NCBI GenBank assembly: GCA_964636485.1
Contig: CAZWSO010000115.1
Coordinates: 1 to 7,796 of the forward strand
DNA: 7,796 nt
From: CAYXRS01 sp964636485
GTDB taxonomy: Bacteria > Gemmatimonadota > Gemmatimonadetes > Gemmatimonadales > Gemmatimonadaceae
Direction: 5' to 3'
Below, one piece after another: positions 1 through 5,652 of this stretch. Each line of letters starts with the position of its first letter. The first letter of the stretch is position 1. The notes beneath the pieces were generated by a model. It was not told where the DNA came from, searched no databases, and saw only the letters and a list, made by a program, of their open reading frames with translations. The position numbers were made by a program, and so were the translations under genes.

Positions 1-967
1 CCATCACGTCGCGGACGCGCGCGAGCGTGAGCGGTGCCTGGGCCTCTCCACGGCACGCGTAGAAGCACGCATTGCAGTCGATGGGCTCGTAAGGCGTGAA
101 CTCGGACCAGTGAAAGTCCGGCTGAAAGTCTGGACAACGGCGCACTTGCCCGCTGGGGTCGACGTGGATCGTTCGAATTCCGGATCGGCACGGCTCCCGC
201 ATGTCGCCGCGAACCCAGCGCGGTATCTGGCGGAGGTAGTGATCCGAGCTCACGATGACACCACGGCGTCGGCGCTTGAACGCGAGCAACTCGGCCACGA
301 GTGCGTCGAGCTCCTGGAGCTGCCCGGCACCGAGCCGTGGTTCCGCATTACCGTTCTTCAACTCCGTGTACACGCTGAGGCTAACACCTACACCCACCTC
401 CTCGGCATAGCGCACGATGGCCATGATGTGGCCAAGATTGTCGCGCTTGATCACCGTGTTGAAGCGGATGCTGTCGATCCCCTTTTCGCGCATCCGGGGC
501 ACCGCCGCGAGAATGCGGCGACTCAACCCCGGAATCCCGCGCGCCCGATCGTGACGCTCGTCCAGATAATCGAGCGAGATGTTGAACTGGTTAAGCCCGG
601 CCTCCCACAGGGAACTCGCCCGCTCCGGCGTCAGCATTCCTCCGTGGGTTATCATGGTCATGTACTTGAGGGACACCGCCTCATGCACCGCCGCCACCAG
701 ATCCTCGAGATCGCGCCGTAGCGTCGGTTCGCCACCTGTGAAGGTGATCATGAGCGGATTGAAGCGACGCGCCGCATCGGCGAAGCTGCGCAGCTCCTGT
801 TCCCGCGCTTCGGCGGGTGTCTGCCAGTAGTTGCAGAACCCGCATCGCGCGTTGCAACGCATGGTGACCTCGAAGTGCACGAGAACGGGCATGTGCCGCA
901 CGTGCAGCCAGGCGTACTTCGCCGCAAACAGCGGCACGTGCCATGGCTTGAACCGCGCCGAAAGCAT
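1..967 (-). CDS. Radical SAM enzyme with SPASM/twitch-like C-terminal cysteines (3' end cut by window)
   Basis: I translated this gene directly; 322 residues are visible and the frame is open to the window edge. The radical SAM cluster motif CxxxCxxC is C38-C42-C45 (CNARCGFCNYW), which binds the [4Fe-4S] cluster that cleaves S-adenosylmethionine. GGEP at 78-81 is the usual SAM-contacting motif, and a TIM-barrel-like pattern follows to about residue 235. The C-terminal part has C260-x12-G273-x4-C278, which fits the opening of a SPASM motif (Cx9-15Gx4C). It is followed by C298-x2-C301-x3-C305, shorter than the usual Cx2Cx5Cx3C. One or two auxiliary Fe-S clusters are therefore likely. The ATG lies 5 bp after the hutU stop, so co-transcription with hutHU is likely. 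An in-frame TTG at 976 that overlaps the hutU stop is an alternative start, but it sits only 3 nt from the GGAGG. The substrate is unknown. Radical SAM membership is near certain; a peptide- or small-molecule-modifying role is only inference. Confidence 0.9.
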   Translation of the reverse strand, partial: MLSARFKPWHVPLFAAKYAWLHVRHMPVLVHFEVTMRCNARCGFCNYWQTPAEAREQELRSFADAARRFNPLMITFTGGEPTLRRDLEDLVAAVHEAVSLKYMTMITHGGMLTPERASSLWEAGLNQFNISLDYLDERHDRARGIPGLSRRILAAVPRMREKGIDSIRFNTVIKRDNLGHIMAIVRYAEEVGVGVSLSVYTELKNGNAEPRLGAGQLQELDALVAELLAFKRRRRGVIVSSDHYLRQIPRWVRGDMREPCRSGIRTIHVDPSGQVRRCPDFQPDFHWSEFTPYEPIDCNACFYACRGEAQAPLTLARVRDVM

Positions 968-972
968 GTCGC

Positions 973-2667
973 TCAACCGCCTCCCGCCGTGTTCATCATC
1001 GGGAGATCGATTCCTTGCCGCCGTGCCGTGGCAACGGCTGTTTCGTAACCTGCATCGGCGTGTCGGGCGACGCCAATGCCGGGATCGTTGGTCAGCACCC
1101 GAAGCAGGCGCTCACGCATGGCACCCGTACCGTCGGCGACGATAACCTGACCGGCGTGAAGCGAGTTCCCGATTCCGACCCCGCCACCGTGATGGAACGA
1201 CACCCATGAGGCACCGCTGGCGACATTGAGCATCGCATTTAGTAGCGGCCAATCAGCGATCGCATCGCTGCCATCGCGCATCCCCTCGGTCTCACGGAAT
1301 GGTGAGGCAACGCTGCCGGTATCGAGGTGATCGCGGCCGATGACGATCGGCGCCGAAAGTTCGCCACTCGCGACGAGATCGTTGATCGCTACGGCAAGGC
1401 GCGCGCGGGCGCCCTGCCCCAGCCAGCAGATACGCGCGGGCAGCCCCTGGAACTGGATTCGCTCGCGTGCCATACCGATCCAGCGGCGCAGGTGCGTATC
1501 CTCCGGGAAGAGCTCCAGTACGAGCTCATCGGTGCGCGCCAGATCGGCGGCATCACCGGACAGAGCCACCCAGCGAAAAGGACCCTTTCCCTCGCAAAAC
1601 AGGGGACGAATGTAGGCCGGCACGAATCCGGGAAAGCCGAAAGCGTTCTCGAGGCCGGCGTCGTGCGCTACCGTACGAATGTTGTTGCCGTAATCGAAGG
1701 TCACCGCACCGCGCAGCTGAAGATCGAGCATCGCTCGCACATGCGTCACAATCGAAGCCACGGCACGTTGCTGGTATGCGGCAGGATCGGTGCGACGAAG
1801 CTCCGCGGCGGCCTCCAGCGCCAGGCCGGCGGGCACGTAGCCGTTGAGTGTGTCGTGGGCACTGGTCTGGTCGGTAAGCACATCGGGAGTTACACCACGG
1901 CGTACCAGTTCCGGCAGGACGTCGGCGGCGTTTCCGACCAGTCCGACCGACAATGGCCTCGCGGCCGCGCGTGCCTCGCTCACCCAGCGCAACGCCTCCT
2001 CCAGATCTCCCGTCATGCGGTCGCAGTAACCCGTGTTGACACGCTTCCTGATGCGATCCGGATCGACCTCGATCCCCAGGAAAATGCCGTCGGCCATCGT
2101 CGCCGCCAACGGCTGCGCACCTCCCATTCCACCCAGTCCGGCCGACAATACGAGACGGCCGGCCAGCGAGCCGCCAAAGTGCTCGCGCGCCACGGCACCG
2201 AACGTCTCATACGTGCCCTGCACGATTCCCTGCGAACCGATGTAAATCCAAGACCCAGCGGTCATCTGGCCATACATCGTGAGTCCCTCACGCTCCAGGG
2301 CGCGGAAATACTCCCACGTCGCAAACCGCCCCACGAGATTGCCGTTGGCGATCAGCACTCTCGGGACGGTAGGCTGTGTGCGAAAGATCGCCACCGGCTT
2401 ACCGCTCTGCACGAGAAGTGTCTCATCATTTTCCAGACGGCGGAGCGCATCCACAATCCCATCGAAGGAGCGCCAGTCCCGGGCCGCTTTCCCGGTACCG
2501 CCGTAGACCACAAGATCATCCGGGCGCTCCGCCACGTCGGGGTCGAGGTTGTTCATGAGCATCCGGAGCGCAGCCTCCTGCTCCCACCCCTTGCAGGAGG
2601 TTCGCGCTCCTCGCGGCGCCGTCACGCGACGCGGTCCGACTTCGAGAGCGGAGGCAGGAGCGTTCAT
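973..2667 (-). CDS. hutU: Urocanate hydratase (urocanase)
   Basis: This enzyme adds water to trans-urocanate to give 4-imidazolone-5-propionate, the second step of histidine degradation, in the cytoplasm and with tightly bound NAD+. The product is 564 aa; the family is usually about 550-560. Visible landmarks are YGGTGKAARDW at 55-65, GSQGIVQGTYETF at 144-156, the glycine-rich NAD-site segment GLGGMGGAQPLA at 177-188, TDQTSAHDTLNGYVP at 265-279, and FCEGKGPFRW at 357-366. The urocanase signature FQGLPARICW is at 406-415, with catalytic Cys414. GRDHLDTGS at 444-452 and FHHGGGVGIGNS at 491-502 follow. No expected motif is missing. The ATG overlaps the hutH stop as ATGA, which implies translational coupling. 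Only a weak purine stretch (GCGGAAA) precedes it, consistent with reliance on that coupling. The reading frame is intact. Confidence 0.98.
   Translation of the reverse strand: MNAPASALEVGPRRVTAPRGARTSCKGWEQEAALRMLMNNLDPDVAERPDDLVVYGGTGKAARDWRSFDGIVDALRRLENDETLLVQSGKPVAIFRTQPTVPRVLIANGNLVGRFATWEYFRALEREGLTMYGQMTAGSWIYIGSQGIVQGTYETFGAVAREHFGGSLAGRLVLSAGLGGMGGAQPLAATMADGIFLGIEVDPDRIRKRVNTGYCDRMTGDLEEALRWVSEARAAARPLSVGLVGNAADVLPELVRRGVTPDVLTDQTSAHDTLNGYVPAGLALEAAAELRRTDPAAYQQRAVASIVTHVRAMLDLQLRGAVTFDYGNNIRTVAHDAGLENAFGFPGFVPAYIRPLFCEGKGPFRWVALSGDAADLARTDELVLELFPEDTHLRRWIGMARERIQFQGLPARICWLGQGARARLAVAINDLVASGELSAPIVIGRDHLDTGSVASPFRETEGMRDGSDAIADWPLLNAMLNVASGASWVSFHHGGGVGIGNSLHAGQVIVADGTGAMRERLLRVLTNDPGIGVARHADAGYETAVATARRQGIDLPMMNTAGGG
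980..985 (-). promoter_or_regulatory. Shine-Dalgarno of the radical SAM gene, inside the hutU 3' end
   Basis: GGGAGG reads from 985 to 980 on the minus strand, within the last codons of hutU (the Gly-rich tail). It lies 12 nt before the ATG at 967 and 3 nt before a possible TTG start at 976. The spacing is long for the ATG and too short for the TTG, so the ATG is preferred. Its position within hutU implies that the two genes are read from one mRNA. Confidence 0.5.
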
Positions 2668-4190
2668 GGCGTTTCCGCGATCGTTGAGGGTTCGAACCAG
2701 CCACGTCCCACCGCGTCGGCGAGTTGGCGCATGTCGCCGCTGAGCACGCGATCACCCGACAAAGCCGGTACGAGTTCACGCACGCGGCCGTGTGCTTCGG
2801 CCACCCCGACGCCGGGACGGAGCGGCGCTCGACAATCGATCGCCTGCGCGCCGCACATCAACTCGATGCCGATCACGTGCTGCAGGTTACGCACGATCCG
2901 CCGCAACTTCCACGCGGCGCCCATTGCCATTGGAACGACATCCTCCTTGTTGCCATCCGTGGGGATGGTGTCGACGCTGGCCGGGTGCGAGAGCACCTTG
3001 CATTCGCTCGCCAGCGACGCAGCCGTGACCTGTGCCATCATGAAGCCGGAGTTGAGGCCGGCGTCGCGCACCAGGAATGGTGGGAGTCCCTGATTGAAGT
3101 CCGGGTGCACCAGGCGGTCGATGCGCCGTTCGGCGATGGTGGCAAGATTGGTGAGCGCGATCGCCATCACGTCGAGCGCCGTCGCCACCACCTGCCCGTG
3201 GAAGTTCCCGCCACTCAGCACTTCACCATCGTCGAAGACAAGCGGATTGTCGGTCGCGGCGTTCAGCTCGCGCGAGATCAACGACTCGGCGAACCGAAGC
3301 ACGTCGAGCACCGGACCATGCACCTGTGGCATGCATCGCAGCGCGTAAGCATCCTGCACGCGGGGATCGGCGTGACGGTGCGACTCGCGGATCTCGCTGC
3401 CCGCCAGCAGCGACCGTAGCAGCGTGGCCGAGGCGCGCTGGCCCTCCTGTCCTCGGGCAGCATGAATCCGATCGTCGAACGCGGCGGGCGTGCCGAGAAG
3501 AGCCTCCAGCGACATTGCCCCGGCCACGTGCGCCGCCCGCCACCCTCGCATCGCATCACTCCACGCCAGCGCTGCCACGGCGGTGTGCGCCTGCGTGCCG
3601 TTGATAAGGGTGATACCCTCCTTGGGCCCGAGTATTACCGGCTCGAGCCCGGCCGCTCGCAGCATCTCGGCGGCGGCACCGGACCTGCCGTCCCGGTACA
3701 GCTCGCCCTCTCCGATCAGCGCCAGCGCCAGGTGCGCGAGCGGAGCCAGGTCACCGCTAGCTCCCACGCTGCCCTGCTCCGGAATTGGTGGATACAGACC
3801 GGCTTGGAGCATCCCGATGAGCAGATCGACCAGCTCCGGGCGCGCACCCGAGAATCCTTTTGCGATGACGTTCGCACGAAGCAGCATCAGGGCGCGAACC
3901 TCCCGTTCCGGCATGAGCTCGCCCACTCCGGCAGCATGGCTTCGCACCAGGTTCACCTGCAGCTCCGCCAACCGGTCGTCGGCCACGGCCACCTCGGACA
4001 GCTTGCCGAAGCCCGTCGTCACGCCGTACACGACAGCGCCTCGCCTTACGATCTCCTCGACAATGCGCCGTCTCTCAATCGCGGCCGCCCGCGCCCCCGC
4101 CGCGAGGGCAACGGGTACCCGATCCTCCGCAACCTGACGGACGTCCTCTATCCGCAGCGACTGCCCATCCAGCTCGATCCGTTCGCTCAT
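2664..4190 (-). CDS. hutH: Histidine ammonia-lyase (histidase)
   Basis: Histidase removes ammonia from L-histidine to give trans-urocanate, the committed step of histidine degradation. With the ATG at 4190 the protein is 508 aa, the normal family length (about 505-510). The MIO prosthetic group forms from Ala144-Ser145-Gly146 inside GSVGASGDLAPL (140-151). Residues matching the known Pseudomonas active site are all present, each shifted by about +2: Tyr55 (VYGVTTGFG), Asn197 (INGTQ), Gln279, Tyr282, Arg285 (VQDAYALRCMPQ), Phe330 (GGNFHG) and Glu416 (NKEDVVP). HAL rather than phenylalanine or tyrosine ammonia-lyase is supported by the adjacent urocanase and by the length. A TTG at 4226 would add 12 residues but has no Shine-Dalgarno and extends beyond the conserved N-terminus, so it was not used. 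No strong ribosome site precedes the ATG; a weak GGCGGC is adjacent. This is the first gene of the likely hutH-hutU-radical SAM transcript. Confidence 0.98.
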   Translation of the reverse strand: MSERIELDGQSLRIEDVRQVAEDRVPVALAAGARAAAIERRRIVEEIVRRGAVVYGVTTGFGKLSEVAVADDRLAELQVNLVRSHAAGVGELMPEREVRALMLLRANVIAKGFSGARPELVDLLIGMLQAGLYPPIPEQGSVGASGDLAPLAHLALALIGEGELYRDGRSGAAAEMLRAAGLEPVILGPKEGITLINGTQAHTAVAALAWSDAMRGWRAAHVAGAMSLEALLGTPAAFDDRIHAARGQEGQRASATLLRSLLAGSEIRESHRHADPRVQDAYALRCMPQVHGPVLDVLRFAESLISRELNAATDNPLVFDDGEVLSGGNFHGQVVATALDVMAIALTNLATIAERRIDRLVHPDFNQGLPPFLVRDAGLNSGFMMAQVTAASLASECKVLSHPASVDTIPTDGNKEDVVPMAMGAAWKLRRIVRNLQHVIGIELMCGAQAIDCRAPLRPGVGVAEAHGRVRELVPALSGDRVLSGDMRQLADAVGRGWFEPSTIAETP

Positions 4191-4289
4191 GCCGCCGAAT
4201 GTCCCATGTGAGCACCCATCCTTCAAGTCGAAGGGAAGATGCTACCGCCGCTGGCATGCCGGCAGCCCCGCGCTCCTGGCAACCGCAAG
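4191..4289 (-). promoter_or_regulatory. Leader and probable promoter region of the hut operon
   Basis: This roughly 100-bp stretch lies between the strong palindrome at 4290-4331 and hutH. If the palindrome ends upstream transcription, the hut promoter must lie here. I see no convincing sigma-70 pair. TAGCAT at 4244-4239 is a weak -10 candidate with no matching -35. An imperfect 14-bp dyad centred on GGCATGCC (4250-4263, one mismatched pair) is the only operator-like feature, and it does not resemble a HutC site I can recognise. The assignment rests on position only. Confidence 0.35.
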
Positions 4290-4331
4290 CGACCCGGCGC
4301 CCCCGCGCGATCGCGCGGGGGCGCCGGGTCG
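4290..4331 (-). terminator. 42-bp perfect GC palindrome, likely transcription terminator of the lipoprotein gene
   Basis: The bases from 4290 to 4331 form a perfect inverted repeat with no mismatch, centred on GCGCGATCGCGC (4305-4316). As RNA it would fold into a very stable, almost entirely G-C hairpin with a few unpaired bases at the tip. It begins 17 bp after the stop codon of the lipoprotein gene (4349), the expected place for a terminator. No T-tract follows on either strand, so it is not a textbook intrinsic terminator. It may act as a T-less terminator, an mRNA 3'-end stabiliser, or a protein-binding palindrome. The dyad is certain; the function is inferred. Confidence 0.65.
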
Positions 4332-4348
4332 GGTCCGGAGTCGGAAGG

Positions 4349-5467
4349 TCAGATCGAGGGCGCCAGATCGGGATTGATGATCCGAAGCTCTGGATTGCCA
4401 GGGTCTGTCTGGTAGGACCAGTCGAAGATGAGATAGTCGCGCGCTACGTGCGTAATGCGCACGCCACCGAAGTGCAGTCGCCCGTCCAGGCGTGTCTCGA
4501 AAACGTATCCGAAGCCTGGAACGGCTTCGATGGCTCCTGTGGAGTACCCACTCACGGGAGCGATGTCGATGGACGTCAGGTCGCTGATCGGTTGACCCGA
4601 GTAGAGGGCGACTCGCGTGCCGGAGCGCACCGGAGCCATCCAGAGCGAGCCGTCAGCACGCCGCTCCACCCGAAAGTCGATGTCGGTGCGATCGCCTGCC
4701 AGCACGGCGCCGAGCGCCCCTGTCGGTGGCTCGAAACGGAAACCGCTAGTGGCGACCGATACCTCGATTGACCAAAGGATCACGTTGCGCGCGTCGGGAC
4801 GCGGGGTGTCCGCGCGGGGCGCGGCCCAGAGGCTCTCGTGTCCATCTCGGCTAATGGCGCTCGTCGCGAAGCAGCGGGGGGCACCATTCGGCAGCCCGGT
4901 CACGAGAAAGTCCTCGGAAACCGTGCTTCCTTCCATGACCCACCGCGTGTTGTCGCAGGTTCCCTGATCGAGATCGTATGGCGCCGAGTAGACACGGTAG
5001 TAGTCGAACAGCGACGGGGACGCCTGTCTGGCATTCGCGGGCCATGAGAGCTGCACCGCCCGATTTAGCGAGATGGATGACATACTCGACGGCGCCGGCA
5101 GTCGGTTTCGCTCGTCCACCGTGATTATGCCGGAACCGGATCCCTCGTATCCATCGTACCCGACCGCAGTGACGTAGTACTGGAGATGAGGCGCTCCGAC
5201 GTCATGGAACGAGGTGGATGAGGTCTCCGCGCGACGGAGCCACCGGCTGCCCGTCGAGCCACGGGAGTAGACCACGTAGTACGCAGCCTCTCGCGCGACA
5301 GGAGGAGCCCACTGGAGCAGAATGCCCTGGGGCACACTTGGGTTGCCGCTGGGCACGAGCCGGTACGAGAGAGCGGTGGGTGCGTCTGGAGCGGGCTGAG
5401 GACCTACGACGGTCTGTGTGCATCCGGCTAGCGCCATCATCAGCACCACGGTGCAGGGACGTGACAT
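4349..5467 (-). CDS. Predicted lipoprotein with two fibronectin type III-like repeats, unknown function
   Basis: The product is 372 aa. The N-terminus has a short hydrophobic signal peptide ending in a lipobox, LAGC (residues 13-16), so Cys16 should be lipidated and the protein held in the cell envelope. A Pro-rich linker follows (about 17-30). Two fibronectin-III-like beta-sandwich repeats lie at roughly 28-117 and 124-220. Each has the early tryptophan of the fold (LLQWAPP, QLSWPAN) and a YYxVYS strand (YYVVYS, YYRVYS), followed by YYVTAVGYDG or CFATSAISRDG. Residues about 228-372 form a separate beta-rich region that I do not recognise. The start is well supported by AAGGAG 7 nt upstream of the ATG. 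The gene stands alone between a likely terminator and the lptD-like gene. A role in surface binding or envelope scaffolding would be a guess; no catalytic motif is visible. Confidence 0.85.
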   Translation of the reverse strand: MSRPCTVVLMMALAGCTQTVVGPQPAPDAPTALSYRLVPSGNPSVPQGILLQWAPPVAREAAYYVVYSRGSTGSRWLRRAETSSTSFHDVGAPHLQYYVTAVGYDGYEGSGSGIITVDERNRLPAPSSMSSISLNRAVQLSWPANARQASPSLFDYYRVYSAPYDLDQGTCDNTRWVMEGSTVSEDFLVTGLPNGAPRCFATSAISRDGHESLWAAPRADTPRPDARNVILWSIEVSVATSGFRFEPPTGALGAVLAGDRTDIDFRVERRADGSLWMAPVRSGTRVALYSGQPISDLTSIDIAPVSGYSTGAIEAVPGFGYVFETRLDGRLHFGGVRITHVARDYLIFDWSYQTDPGNPELRIINPDLAPSI

Positions 5468-5474
5468 TGCGAGG

Positions 5475-5480
5475 CTCCTT
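5475..5480 (-). promoter_or_regulatory. Strong Shine-Dalgarno of the lipoprotein gene
   Basis: AAGGAG reads from 5480 to 5475 on the minus strand, 7 nt before the ATG at 5467. It is the best ribosome-binding site in the window and fixes the lipoprotein start just before its signal peptide. Confidence 0.8.
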
Positions 5481-5539
5481 TATGGGCGTCGCCTCGCTGA
5501 GAGGCACGTCGCGCACCGAGCCTCACATACCTCTTAAGC

Positions 5540-5559
5540 GTTGCAGCGCAACAAGTTGC
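5540..5559. repeat. Alternating GTTGC / GCAAC / GTTGC inverted repeats upstream of the lipoprotein gene
   Basis: On the plus strand GTTGC (5540-5544), GCAAC (5548-5552) and GTTGC (5555-5559) follow one another, separated by 3 and 2 nt. The middle copy can pair with either neighbour, giving two overlapping dyads. The cluster overlaps the most promoter-like part of the gap, so an operator is possible. The arms are only 5 bp long, so chance cannot be excluded. Confidence 0.3.
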
Positions 5560-5580
5560 CAAAATGTTCCGGCATCATAT

Positions 5581-5596
5581 GTCCTCGGGCGAGGAC
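5581..5596 (-). terminator. Small hairpin downstream of the lptD-like gene, possible terminator
   Basis: GTCCTCG and CGAGGAC form a perfect 7-bp dyad separated by GG, in practice a 6-bp stem with a 4-nt loop. It starts 56 bp after the lptD-like stop codon. The sequence that follows in the direction of transcription is A+T-rich (ATATGATG) and has TTTT about 15 bp further on, not a proper adjacent T-tract. It could be a weak terminator; the evidence is limited to the dyad and its position. Confidence 0.3.
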
Positions 5597-5652
5597 GACA
5601 CCATGACCCAGCCGGTGGATACCTCGGCGCAGGCCGGCATCCGGGTAGTGAT

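Larger units (their letters stand above)
5468..5652 (-). promoter_or_regulatory. Intergenic region: probable promoter and 5' leader of the lipoprotein gene
   Basis: This 185-bp gap separates the lptD-like stop from the lipoprotein start and holds no gene I can support. It is locally richer in A+T between about 5530 and 5580 than the surrounding coding sequence, as expected of a promoter. TTGGCA (5562-5557 on the minus strand) could be a -35 element, but no good -10 follows at 16-18 bp. A small dyad, GCCTC-5 nt-GAGGC (5491-5505), lies in the leader just before the Shine-Dalgarno and could fold in the mRNA. The promoter call is positional. Confidence 0.35.

Noticed and set aside
110..721. A 203-codon open frame on the plus strand
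   Set aside because: It is antisense to the radical SAM gene, whose cysteine motifs and GGEP are unmistakable on the minus strand. The plus-strand product has no domain features.
681..944. An 87-codon minus-strand frame overlapping the radical SAM gene
   Set aside because: It is a different reading phase of the same strand. The Ala/Arg/Gly-rich translation has no motif, while the correct phase contains the CxxxCxxC motif.
1327..3093. A 588-codon open frame on the plus strand, opposite hutU and the end of hutH
   Set aside because: It lies fully antisense to two genes with complete catalytic motifs. Its product is rich in Arg, His and Gly with no recognisable domain. Long antisense frames are common by-products of codon bias in GC-rich genes.
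3462..4211. Plus-strand open frames of 249 and 215 codons opposite hutH
   Set aside because: Both are antisense to a complete histidase with its MIO triad and active-site residues. The compositions are arginine- and serine-rich with no domain.
4191..4226. A 12-residue N-terminal extension of HutH from a TTG at 4226
   Set aside because: No Shine-Dalgarno precedes the TTG, and the extension goes beyond the usual HutH N-terminus. The ATG at 4190 gives the normal 508-residue length.
4250..4263. Imperfect dyad around GGCATGCC before hutH as a HutC operator
   Set aside because: It does not resemble a HutC-type site I can recognise, has a mismatch, and short GC dyads like this are frequent in such DNA. 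It is only noted in the leader entry.
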